From positions 1-8,820 of the forward strand of contig JAHJRU010000026.1 in the NCBI GenBank assembly GCA_018830745.1: DNA of 8,820 nt, given 5' to 3'. The first letter of the stretch is position 1. Every line of letters starts with the position of its first letter. The notes below the pieces were generated by a model. It saw only the letters and a list, made by a program, of their open reading frames with translations. It made no database searches and was not told the origin of the DNA. The translations under genes were made by a program, and so were the position numbers. This document shows positions 1 through 5,840 of this stretch, piece by piece. This stretch comes from Chloroflexota bacterium. Lineage in GTDB: Bacteria > Chloroflexota > Dehalococcoidia > Dehalococcoidales > JAHJRU01.

Positions 1-1
1 A

Positions 2-598
2 GGTTTTCAGGCTCTATCAGGGGCAGCGGAAAGGGGCGATAACCTGCTATATATCTGCTACGATAATGAAGGCTATATGAACACCGGGGTACAGAGAAGC
101 AGCAGCACCCCCTACGGTGCCAAGACGGCTACCACCCCCGTCGGCCCGGCCCGCCACGGCAAAGAGCAGGTGGCCAAGAACATGCCCCTGTTGATGCTCT
201 TCCACGAAATACCGTATGTTGCCACGGCTAACATAGCCTATCCGGAAGACTATGCCCGCAAGCTGACCAAAGCCATGCAGGTTAAGGATGGGCTGGCTTA
301 CATCCACCTGTTCATACCCTGCATCACCGGTTGGGGCATACCGGAGACGGCCAGCCTTGACGTGTGCCGGCTGGCGGTAGAAACAAACTACTTCCCCCTC
401 TGGGAGGCTGAGCATGGCAAGGTGCGCCTGACCAAGGAGATAGCCATACCCAGACCCATCGAGGAATACGTCAGAATGATAGGCAAATACTCTCACCTGA
501 CGGACGAGGACATACAGCGGATTCACGAAATGGTAAACGAACGGTATAACCTGCTAAAGAACCTCAGCCTGGCCTCAACAGCAAAAGTTCAGACCTAG
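2..598 (+). CDS. porB: Pyruvate:ferredoxin oxidoreductase beta subunit, C-terminal part (5' end outside window)
   Basis: The gene is open from the left edge; the frame begins at base 2, giving 198 residues and a TAG stop. The beta subunit of the multi-subunit 2-oxoacid:ferredoxin oxidoreductases binds thiamine diphosphate and an Fe-S cluster. With the alpha, gamma and delta subunits it splits pyruvate with CoA into acetyl-CoA, CO2 and reduced ferredoxin in the cytoplasm. Visible family marks are the stretch ending NEGYMNTG near residues 22-29, which in the family lies by the cofactor; the STPYGAKTATTP block just after it; and IPCITGW in the middle. The tail with EEYVRMIGKYSHLT is also typical. 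The upstream GDG-type cofactor motif and cysteine ligands would lie outside the window. The ATG at 77 is internal, not the start, because homology continues upstream of it. The partner subunits are presumably to the left. A related 2-oxoacid substrate cannot be excluded. Confidence 0.93.
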   Translation, partial: GFQALSGAAERGDNLLYICYDNEGYMNTGVQRSSSTPYGAKTATTPVGPARHGKEQVAKNMPLLMLFHEIPYVATANIAYPEDYARKLTKAMQVKDGLAYIHLFIPCITGWGIPETASLDVCRLAVETNYFPLWEAEHGKVRLTKEIAIPRPIEEYVRMIGKYSHLTDEDIQRIHEMVNERYNLLKNLSLASTAKVQT

Positions 599-623
599 GC
601 TAAGTGGGCTGACATCACCAGGG

Positions 624-1169
624 TCATGAAGCAGCTGGTGAAGAAGCAGCTTCAGGGTTGTCTTGGAGTGTTTCCCCTCTCTGAAGCCGGATTGCATGAT
701 ACAGGGAACCCCAGATAAGCATCAAGTATATGCCAACAGGTATACCTATAACGGCATTAACAATCTGATAAATCCACCCATTAGCTATATCCCCATAGAA
801 TAAAAAGTTAACGCCTCCACCAAATATTAGACTCAAGATAATAAACACTGCGATTATGACCAATCCGACCATATAAAAAGTCAACCCGAGGAGAAAGATA
901 CGCCAAAAATGCCCTTTGGTCATCTTCCAGCTACCCTTAATAGCGCCGAATGCTCCCGTTTTATGGTCTACCACGAGGTAGGGAACAAAGGCGAGACGGC
1001 AAAGAAAAAAGATGCCCGGGATTATTAATACTATAAAGCCGAAACCCACAATAAGCCCAAACAATATCCAGGAAAAGAATACAATACCGAGTAATACTGA
1101 TAGACAACTGAAAAATATTGGCAAACTAAAAGTTAAGCAGATTGTTAAGTAGAATTGAGAGAACACCAT
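624..1169 (-). CDS. Small multi-pass membrane protein of unknown function
   Basis: This 181-residue protein is very hydrophobic, with about four membrane segments near residues 8-33, 35-60, 90-116 and 134-157, and a short polar Ala/Ser-rich tail. The pattern IPGI (50-53), then VPYLVVD (62-68), then SWKMTKGHFW (80-89) resembles uncharacterised bacterial membrane proteins related to the membrane domain of glycerophosphodiester phosphodiesterases and to YciC/DUF975-like proteins. In those a helix pair is followed by a conserved cytoplasmic loop. No biochemical role can be assigned. Members I recall carry a longer N-terminal region, so this copy may be shortened, but an in-frame TGA directly before the ATG prevents extension. 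No good Shine-Dalgarno sequence precedes the start. The gene is more AT-rich than its neighbours. It lies 55 bases after the operon's last gene and may have its own promoter there. It converges on porB with a 25-base gap. Confidence 0.72.
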   Translation of the reverse strand: MVFSQFYLTICLTFSLPIFFSCLSVLLGIVFFSWILFGLIVGFGFIVLIIPGIFFLCRLAFVPYLVVDHKTGAFGAIKGSWKMTKGHFWRIFLLGLTFYMVGLVIIAVFIILSLIFGGGVNFLFYGDIANGWIYQIVNAVIGIPVGIYLMLIWGSLYHAIRLQRGETLQDNPEAASSPAAS

Positions 1170-1183
1170 GAGTCAATCTGCAA

Positions 1184-1212
1184 TTGATAAATGCAATATT
1201 GTCTTTTTTCAA
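1184..1212 (-). promoter_or_regulatory. Possible promoter for the membrane-protein gene
   Basis: On the minus strand TTGAAA (1212-1207) is followed after 17 bases by TATCAA (1189-1184). These match the sigma-70 boxes at 5 of 6 and 4 of 6 positions. Transcription would begin about 10-15 bases before the ATG at 1169. This would give the membrane-protein gene a start of its own, separate from the operon. The surrounding DNA is AT-rich, so a chance match is possible. Confidence 0.35.
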
Positions 1213-1224
1213 TCGATACACATT

Positions 1225-2964
1225 CTATAATGAGTTAGCCCCGGACCATAATCCGGTGAAGAAACTGCGGGCATTGATGCCAAGCACCCTGGTATCATAA
1301 CCGCCTTCCTGGACAACCAGCGTAGGCAAGCGAAGTGAACCAATCATCTGCCCCATGACTTCGAAGTCCCCGTCTTCCAGGATCCAACTGCCGGTAGGGT
1401 CTTCCTTGGCTGTGTCCAACCCCAGCGCCACAATAAGGAATCTGGGTTTGAAGCGGCGTACTCGGCTTAATGCACCCCGGAGAACATGCTGGTAATGTTC
1501 ACCGTCAATATCTTCCGGCAGGGGAATGTTGACATTGTACCCTTTGCCGGCACCACGTCCTTTCTCACTGACAAAGCCGCTGAAATATGGGTAGGCGAAA
1601 CTGGGGTGACCGTGAATGGATATGGTCAGAACATCGGGGCGGTCGTAGAATATCTCCTGCTGGCCATTGCCGTTATGATAGTCAACATCAAGGATAGCGA
1701 TCTTGCCATACGTGCTGAGAAGCTGGGCTGCCACCGCTGCCGAATTGAAATAGCAGAAACCGCCAAAGGTGCTGGGCTCGGCATGGTGGCCGGGGGGACG
1801 CACCAGGGCATAGGCCAACCGGTAGCCTTCCAGTAGCTTTTTGGCTGCCGTCAGAGCACAATCTACTGCCCCTTTGGCTGCCAGGTAGGCATTACCGGTC
1901 AGTGGCGTAAAGGTGTCAATGCAGTAATACCCGGCACGTATCGGCAGGTCCTTGGGGGGATGCGTCCGGTTGCGTACCGGGAAAACGTAGGGATATATTG
2001 CCGTACCCTCGTCAAGTTTGGTACATACCTCCCAGAGATAATCGACAAATCTGTGGTCATGTACCGCCCTGATGTGTTTCTCCGAATAATGACGTGGCGT
2101 CACTCTCTGAAACAGGGTAGTCTTGCCAAGCTCATCCAGAATGACGTCTATCCTTACAGGAGATTCGACGTAACCGCGTTCTTCCACATGGTGAATCCAG
2201 TGGCGGTCATTAACGACCAGCATGATGCGCTTGTCTACCGGTGTAGTGTGCTTAATCGTAACGAGAGGTTTTTTCATATACCTCGGTTTTCTCAGACGTA
2301 CCGGGTCATCCTGGAAAGAATCAACCACCATTTCCACATAGTCAGGTGAACATACACCTTTATATTTACGCTCCAGAATGGCCCGGACAATTGCTCGGGC
2401 GCTTTCACGCGGCAACTCCGTATCCTGTCCCAAATCGTCGTAGACCAGGTATGGGGGATTGTCACCTCCGGGCTTGAGGGGTGCTTCATATGCAGTATTG
2501 ATGATGGGGCGCGCACCGTATCTTTCGTAGAAGCGCAGGCGCGCCGCGTTCTGCTTCCTGATTTCCGGGTTGCGGCTTATGGCAGGGTCATCGGGAAGAC
2601 ATTCAAAGAAAAGCCCGATAGTATTCAGGTCAAGCGCTTCCTCCCGCACCCTTTCGTATAGAGCCCCACCAATACCCCCACCCGTCTTTCGTTCGGCGGC
2701 GGAAATATAGTCCAGATAGCAGAATTTCAGCGCCGGCTCATGAAACAGGAGGGCAAAGCCGTTGATGTGCCCCCTTACGCCCTCAGCGATAAAGAGTATC
2801 GAGCGGAAACGGTACTTCATCGGATGGCGGAGCTGTTCCGGCAGTTTATTTATTTCTTTTTTAGCTAACGATAGAAACTGCGACCGCAGGATATCCTGTA
2901 CCAGCGCTATGGCATCCTGATTGGCCGGGGTTATATCATCATAAACGCGGCGAATGCGAAACAT
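1225..2964 (-). CDS. Fusion of GNAT acetyltransferase and histone-deacetylase/acetylpolyamine-amidohydrolase domains
   Basis: This 579-residue protein has two domains. Residues 1 to about 230 form a GNAT-type N-acetyltransferase region; the acetyl-CoA loop is visible as TGGGIGGAL (94-102), followed by a typical C-terminal FYERYGARPI segment. Residues about 245-579 form a zinc amidohydrolase of the arginase/deacetylase fold, closest in my reading to acetylpolyamine amidohydrolase. It shows RPPGHH (389-394), GGFCYFN (401-407), LDVDYHNGNG (425-434), GLDT (515-518) and EGGYD (553-557). By family knowledge D428, H430 and D517 bind zinc, H393 and H394 act as the acid/base pair, and Y556 polarises the acetyl carbonyl. 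All are present, so activity is expected. The enzyme would release acetate from an acetylated amine in the cytoplasm, while the front domain would add acetyl groups. A Shine-Dalgarno sequence GAGAGG lies 8 bases before the ATG. It is the last gene of the operon, 34 bases after the GNAT gene. The amine substrate is unknown; an acetylated beta-lysine compound is an inference from context. Confidence 0.9.
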   Translation of the reverse strand: MFRIRRVYDDITPANQDAIALVQDILRSQFLSLAKKEINKLPEQLRHPMKYRFRSILFIAEGVRGHINGFALLFHEPALKFCYLDYISAAERKTGGGIGGALYERVREEALDLNTIGLFFECLPDDPAISRNPEIRKQNAARLRFYERYGARPIINTAYEAPLKPGGDNPPYLVYDDLGQDTELPRESARAIVRAILERKYKGVCSPDYVEMVVDSFQDDPVRLRKPRYMKKPLVTIKHTTPVDKRIMLVVNDRHWIHHVEERGYVESPVRIDVILDELGKTTLFQRVTPRHYSEKHIRAVHDHRFVDYLWEVCTKLDEGTAIYPYVFPVRNRTHPPKDLPIRAGYYCIDTFTPLTGNAYLAAKGAVDCALTAAKKLLEGYRLAYALVRPPGHHAEPSTFGGFCYFNSAAVAAQLLSTYGKIAILDVDYHNGNGQQEIFYDRPDVLTISIHGHPSFAYPYFSGFVSEKGRGAGKGYNVNIPLPEDIDGEHYQHVLRGALSRVRRFKPRFLIVALGLDTAKEDPTGSWILEDGDFEVMGQMIGSLRLPTLVVQEGGYDTRVLGINARSFFTGLWSGANSL

Positions 2965-2998
2965 GAGTTAAGCCTCTCTCTTGCACAATAACCCGGCA

Positions 2999-3478
2999 TC
3001 ATTTCAAACGCTTCTGTAATATCAGCTTGTCATCGCCGGGTGAGTAGAAATCGGGGATGCGGGCAATTATTTCATAGCCGAGACCCAGATGAAAGCGCAG
3101 GGTTTTCTCATAGGCCGGCGTAGAGGATGTTTCGATAAGAGCCAGCCTTCCTCCAACCTTCCCGATTTCCTTCTCGGCCGCTTTCATAAGAGCGCCGCCG
3201 ATACCCTGCCCCTGTTTTTCCCGGGCGACAGCCTCCCAGTACATATCCCAGGTGCCATCGGTGAGTGGTGTAGGGCCATAGCAAATATAACCTGCGATTC
3301 CCGAGTCATCCTCGGCTACCAGGGTATAGTAGCCTGAATTTGCCGGGTCTTTCAGGTAGCTGTCAATGACCTCCTCGGCCACTACCACCTCAGACGGCGT
3401 GAACTCAGGCGTGTCCCGTAGTATTTCCATCAAAGCCGGTGTGTCTCTTTTTGACATGGGCCGGATTTTCAATGTCAC
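2999..3478 (-). CDS. GNAT-family N-acetyltransferase
   Basis: This is a single-domain cytoplasmic acetyltransferase of 159 residues, the usual length for the family. The acetyl-CoA pyrophosphate loop is clear as QGQGIGGAL (89-97), preceded by the beta strand DMYWEAVA (78-85). The tail ARIPDFYSPGDD (139-150) belongs to a subfamily of unassigned substrate. I chose the GTG at 3478 because AGAGGA lies 7 bases before it and the beta strand LKIRPM begins directly after. An ATG at 3556 is also in frame, but it would overlap the previous gene by 53 bases and add a basic stretch not expected in the family. The gene sits 25 bases after the 109-residue gene and before the GNAT-amidohydrolase fusion, so the operon encodes two acetyltransferase domains. 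A role in acetylating a beta-lysine product is plausible but not shown. Confidence 0.88.
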   Translation of the reverse strand: MTLKIRPMSKRDTPALMEILRDTPEFTPSEVVVAEEVIDSYLKDPANSGYYTLVAEDDSGIAGYICYGPTPLTDGTWDMYWEAVAREKQGQGIGGALMKAAEKEIGKVGGRLALIETSSTPAYEKTLRFHLGLGYEIIARIPDFYSPGDDKLILQKRLK

Positions 3479-3503
3479 CGTGGTTTCCTCTAAGGGCACG
3501 CTT

Positions 3504-3833
3504 CTATTTCTTTTCGAAATGTACCGCCATAGATACTTTATCAAACCAGCCCTCATACAATACTAATTCTGGCTGGTTATCCAAAGATGTATAGTCCTTG
3601 ACTTTTATCTTGCTGGCTGCTACCTGATTACCATCGAAGACCCGAAAATCGAACCTGTGTTTACCTTCCGTTCTCTGGCGCACTACGCTCCTGAGCTTCC
3701 AGACCTGGTCAGGATTTTGTTTCAAATCTATTACCAGCTGCCTTCCCACTAGCTCTTCAATAGACCTTGGACCGGGTAAATGCTCAGCTTTTGGCTGCGA
3801 CGGCTCTTCTCCCTTTGTTTTTTTCCAGAACAT
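3504..3833 (-). CDS. Conserved-looking 109-residue protein of unknown function
   Basis: I do not recognise a named family. The protein has a lysine-rich N-terminus (residues 1-20), then LPGP (19-22) and a compact mixed segment. That segment contains VWKLRSV (44-50), FDFRVFD (61-67), KVKDYTSLD (77-85) and VLYEGWFD (91-98). There are no cysteines, no signal peptide and no membrane segment, so it is probably a small soluble cytoplasmic protein. The gene is convincing: AAGGAGG lies 6 bases before the ATG, and the start overlaps the end of the preceding ATP-grasp gene by 50 bases, implying translational coupling. Its place between two ligases and two acetyltransferase domains suggests an accessory subunit, a carrier or a substrate of the pathway. 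There is no C-terminal glycine or serine attachment site of a carrier-protein type, so I favour an accessory subunit, as inference only. Confidence 0.8.
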   Translation of the reverse strand: MFWKKTKGEEPSQPKAEHLPGPRSIEELVGRQLVIDLKQNPDQVWKLRSVVRQRTEGKHRFDFRVFDGNQVAASKIKVKDYTSLDNQPELVLYEGWFDKVSMAVHFEKK

Positions 3834-4851
3834 ATTTTGCCTCCTTAGAGCTTAATTCTGTCTTTTCCGTAGCCAGTTGCACAATTTTCTCAATGAACCG
3901 GGTATAGGACATCCCGGCAGCTTCCGCCTGGCGGGCTGCGCCGGCACCAGGGGATATGTCTGGGTTAGGATTAACCTCGATGACGTTTAGTCGTCCTTCT
4001 CCATCCATCCGCATATCCACCCGGGCATAACCCTGGCAGCCAAGCAATCGAAAAGCTGCCAGCGCCAGTTTATTGATGTTTTCCTTCTCTTTAGCCGTGA
4101 TTTTAGCCGGGCAGACTACTTTCGTTCCCCGGTAATACAGGCTGTCAGGTTCCCACTTGGCATAAAAGGTCAGGATTTCAGGCATTTCCGAAGGCAGCGA
4201 GTAGGTTATTTCCGAAACAGGTAAAACAGTGCACTGTGAGTTACCCATTACCGTAGCATTGAACTCGCGTCCATTGATAAACTCCTCCACCAGTGAGTTG
4301 CCGTAGGCGCCGCTTACCAGTTTCACTTGCGATAGCAGTGAGGTTGGGTCATTGACAACACTCGCTTCATTGATGCCATGGCTGGCATCCTCGCTGCGTG
4401 GTTTAACGATACATGGATAACCAAGCTGGAACATGTGCAGTATCTGCGGGTTAAGTAGCTGAAAATCAGGGGTAGGAATTCCGTAGGCTTGCAGCAGTAC
4501 CTTAACCTTGGCCTTGTCCAGGCACAGTCCCAGTGCCGTAGCCGGACAGCCGGTAAAAGGTATCCCAATGCCACCCAGATATTCTGGCACCAGAGCTTCC
4601 GTTTCAGGCTTGCCACAGAAGCCCTCGAAGAGGTTGAATACCAAATCCACATCCTTTAAACCAAGCTTCTCCGCGGACTGCTCAACGGGCGGTGTTAGCG
4701 GTACGCGGGTCACTTCACAGTCAAGTTCCAGCAGAGAACGGCGCACAGCGGCCACAGCATCAAGAACACCCTTTACCGCCTTTTCCTCGCCGGCGGTGTC
4801 ATAGCGCGACGGAACCGGCTCATTATATACGATAGCTACACGCGTACGCAT
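3784..4851 (-). CDS. ATP-grasp ligase, D-Ala-D-Ala-ligase type (second of two)
   Basis: This 355-residue protein has the full D-alanine-D-alanine-ligase-like layout. It has an N-terminal domain with DLVFNLFEG (69-77), a central domain with LDK (111-113), IVKP (148-151) and SHGI (157-160), and an ATP-grasp end with VEEFINGREF (188-197), GYARVDMR (274-281) and EVNPNPDISPGAG (292-304). The acidic and asparagine residues of the last two motifs would hold the two magnesium ions. Enzymes of this fold activate a carboxylate as an acyl phosphate and join it to an amine. A stretch after about residue 325 rich in Lys and Glu extends past the usual core. The ATG at 4851 lies 8 bases after GAGAGG and overlaps the previous gene by 16 bases. 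Ordinary cell-wall Ddl is unlikely, because a second, divergent copy sits next to it in an operon with a lysine aminomutase. The substrate is not readable from sequence. Confidence 0.9.
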   Translation of the reverse strand: MRTRVAIVYNEPVPSRYDTAGEEKAVKGVLDAVAAVRRSLLELDCEVTRVPLTPPVEQSAEKLGLKDVDLVFNLFEGFCGKPETEALVPEYLGGIGIPFTGCPATALGLCLDKAKVKVLLQAYGIPTPDFQLLNPQILHMFQLGYPCIVKPRSEDASHGINEASVVNDPTSLLSQVKLVSGAYGNSLVEEFINGREFNATVMGNSQCTVLPVSEITYSLPSEMPEILTFYAKWEPDSLYYRGTKVVCPAKITAKEKENINKLALAAFRLLGCQGYARVDMRMDGEGRLNVIEVNPNPDISPGAGAARQAEAAGMSYTRFIEKIVQLATEKTELSSKEAKYVLEKNKGRRAVAAKS

Positions 4852-5840
4852 TGCGGGTACCTCTCCAGTGCCGCATCAAGCACGGCGCCGATTACTTCTT
4901 TATGCTTCCAGCCCATCATTTTGGCCATAATTATCAGGTCGCTGTAAGTGCCCAGCCCGGGCAGGGGGTTTATTTCTATGAAGTATGGAATGCCCTCCGT
5001 GCTGACCCGAAAATCCACCCGGGCAAAATCCCGGCACCCCAACGCCTTAAAAATCTTGAGGCTGGATTCTGCCAGCTTTTCAATAGCCTCCGGGACCAGA
5101 CAGGCGGGACATTCATAATCAACCAGGTTAAGGTAATCACGTTTAACTTCCAGCGAGTAGATAAAATGCCCGTTTTTCTTTCTGGGTACGACGCGCATGA
5201 TGCCGACTATCCTGGGCAGATTATTCCCGATGATACCTACCGTAACCTCGTCGCCGTCGATGAATTCCTCTACCATTGCCGGTTGCCGGTAGCACTCCAG
5301 TGTTCTTAATGCTTCTTTCTGCGCCTGTTTAGCGCTGTATGCCAGGGAAGTAAAACGAATACCTTTACTTGAACCTTCATATGCCGGCTTTATAATGGCC
5401 GGTAAGGGGAAGCCGTCCCAGGATGTTTTTTTAAAATCTTCCTGATTGGCGATTATCAGCCACTTCGGGGTTATGATGCCGTCCGCCGCCACCAGCTTTT
5501 TGGTGACTGGTTTATCCAGGCATACCGCCAGGCACTGGGGGTCAGCCCCGGTATAGGGTATGTTCATCATCTCCAGGACGGAAGGCACCTGCGCCTCGCG
5601 GCTGCGGTAGCTGCCCCTGCCCTCGGCGATGTTAAAGACAATATCAACTCTTTCTCTTCGGATATTATCCAGAAATTGTATACCGCCGTCCAGCAAGACG
5701 ACCGAATGTCCCTTCGCCTCCAGAGCCGCGGTAATGAACTCAACCGTGGCTTGGGAATCATATTCCTCGAAAGCATCGTCGAGGCTGTCTTGCTCCGGCA
5801 ACAGTCCTTCTTTAAGATCGTACGACAGCCCTATCCGCAT
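4836..5840 (-). CDS. ATP-grasp ligase, D-Ala-D-Ala-ligase type (first of two)
   Basis: At 334 residues this is a typical length for the family. Motifs in order are DIVFNIAEG (66-74), CLDK (107-110), IIKP (149-152), SSKGI (157-161), VEEFIDGDEVTV (190-201), FARVDFR (272-278) and IEINPLPGL (288-296). The last two carry the expected metal-binding Asp, Glu and Asn residues, so an ATP-dependent ligase is well supported. It shares the VFN..EG motif with the neighbouring ligase, but the two clearly differ through the central and metal-binding regions (IIKPAYEGSSKGI against IVKPRSEDASHGI, and NPLPGLG against NPNPDIS). They may therefore act on different substrates or in successive steps. The ATG overlaps the end of kamA by 29 bases, and GGAGG within the kamA coding end lies 8 bases before the start, so the two are probably translated together. 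Joining beta-lysine to another amino acid is a reasonable guess, not an observation. Confidence 0.9.
   Translation of the reverse strand: MRIGLSYDLKEGLLPEQDSLDDAFEEYDSQATVEFITAALEAKGHSVVLLDGGIQFLDNIRRERVDIVFNIAEGRGSYRSREAQVPSVLEMMNIPYTGADPQCLAVCLDKPVTKKLVAADGIITPKWLIIANQEDFKKTSWDGFPLPAIIKPAYEGSSKGIRFTSLAYSAKQAQKEALRTLECYRQPAMVEEFIDGDEVTVGIIGNNLPRIVGIMRVVPRKKNGHFIYSLEVKRDYLNLVDYECPACLVPEAIEKLAESSLKIFKALGCRDFARVDFRVSTEGIPYFIEINPLPGLGTYSDLIIMAKMMGWKHKEVIGAVLDAALERYPQCVRV

Noticed and set aside
47..526. Long minus-strand frame of 159 codons opposite porB
   Set aside because: The plus strand encodes clear PorB motifs over the same bases, and the minus translation matches nothing and has no ribosome site. 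It is a mirror of a GC-rich coding frame.
615..641. Perfect 7-base inverted repeat TCACCAG/CTGGTGA at the convergent end of porB and the membrane gene, as a terminator
   Set aside because: The loop is 13 bases, no T-run follows on either strand, and the repeat lies partly in the Ala/Ser codons at the end of the membrane gene.
3479..3556. ATG at 3556 as the start of the stand-alone GNAT gene
   Set aside because: It would overlap the preceding gene by 53 bases and add a basic extension. The GTG at 3478 has a good ribosome site and fits the family's N-terminus.
3784..5840. Housekeeping D-Ala-D-Ala ligase or vancomycin-type resistance genes
   Set aside because: There is no MurF, VanX, VanH or two-component system nearby. 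Two divergent copies in an operon with an aminomutase and acetyl-transfer enzymes point elsewhere.
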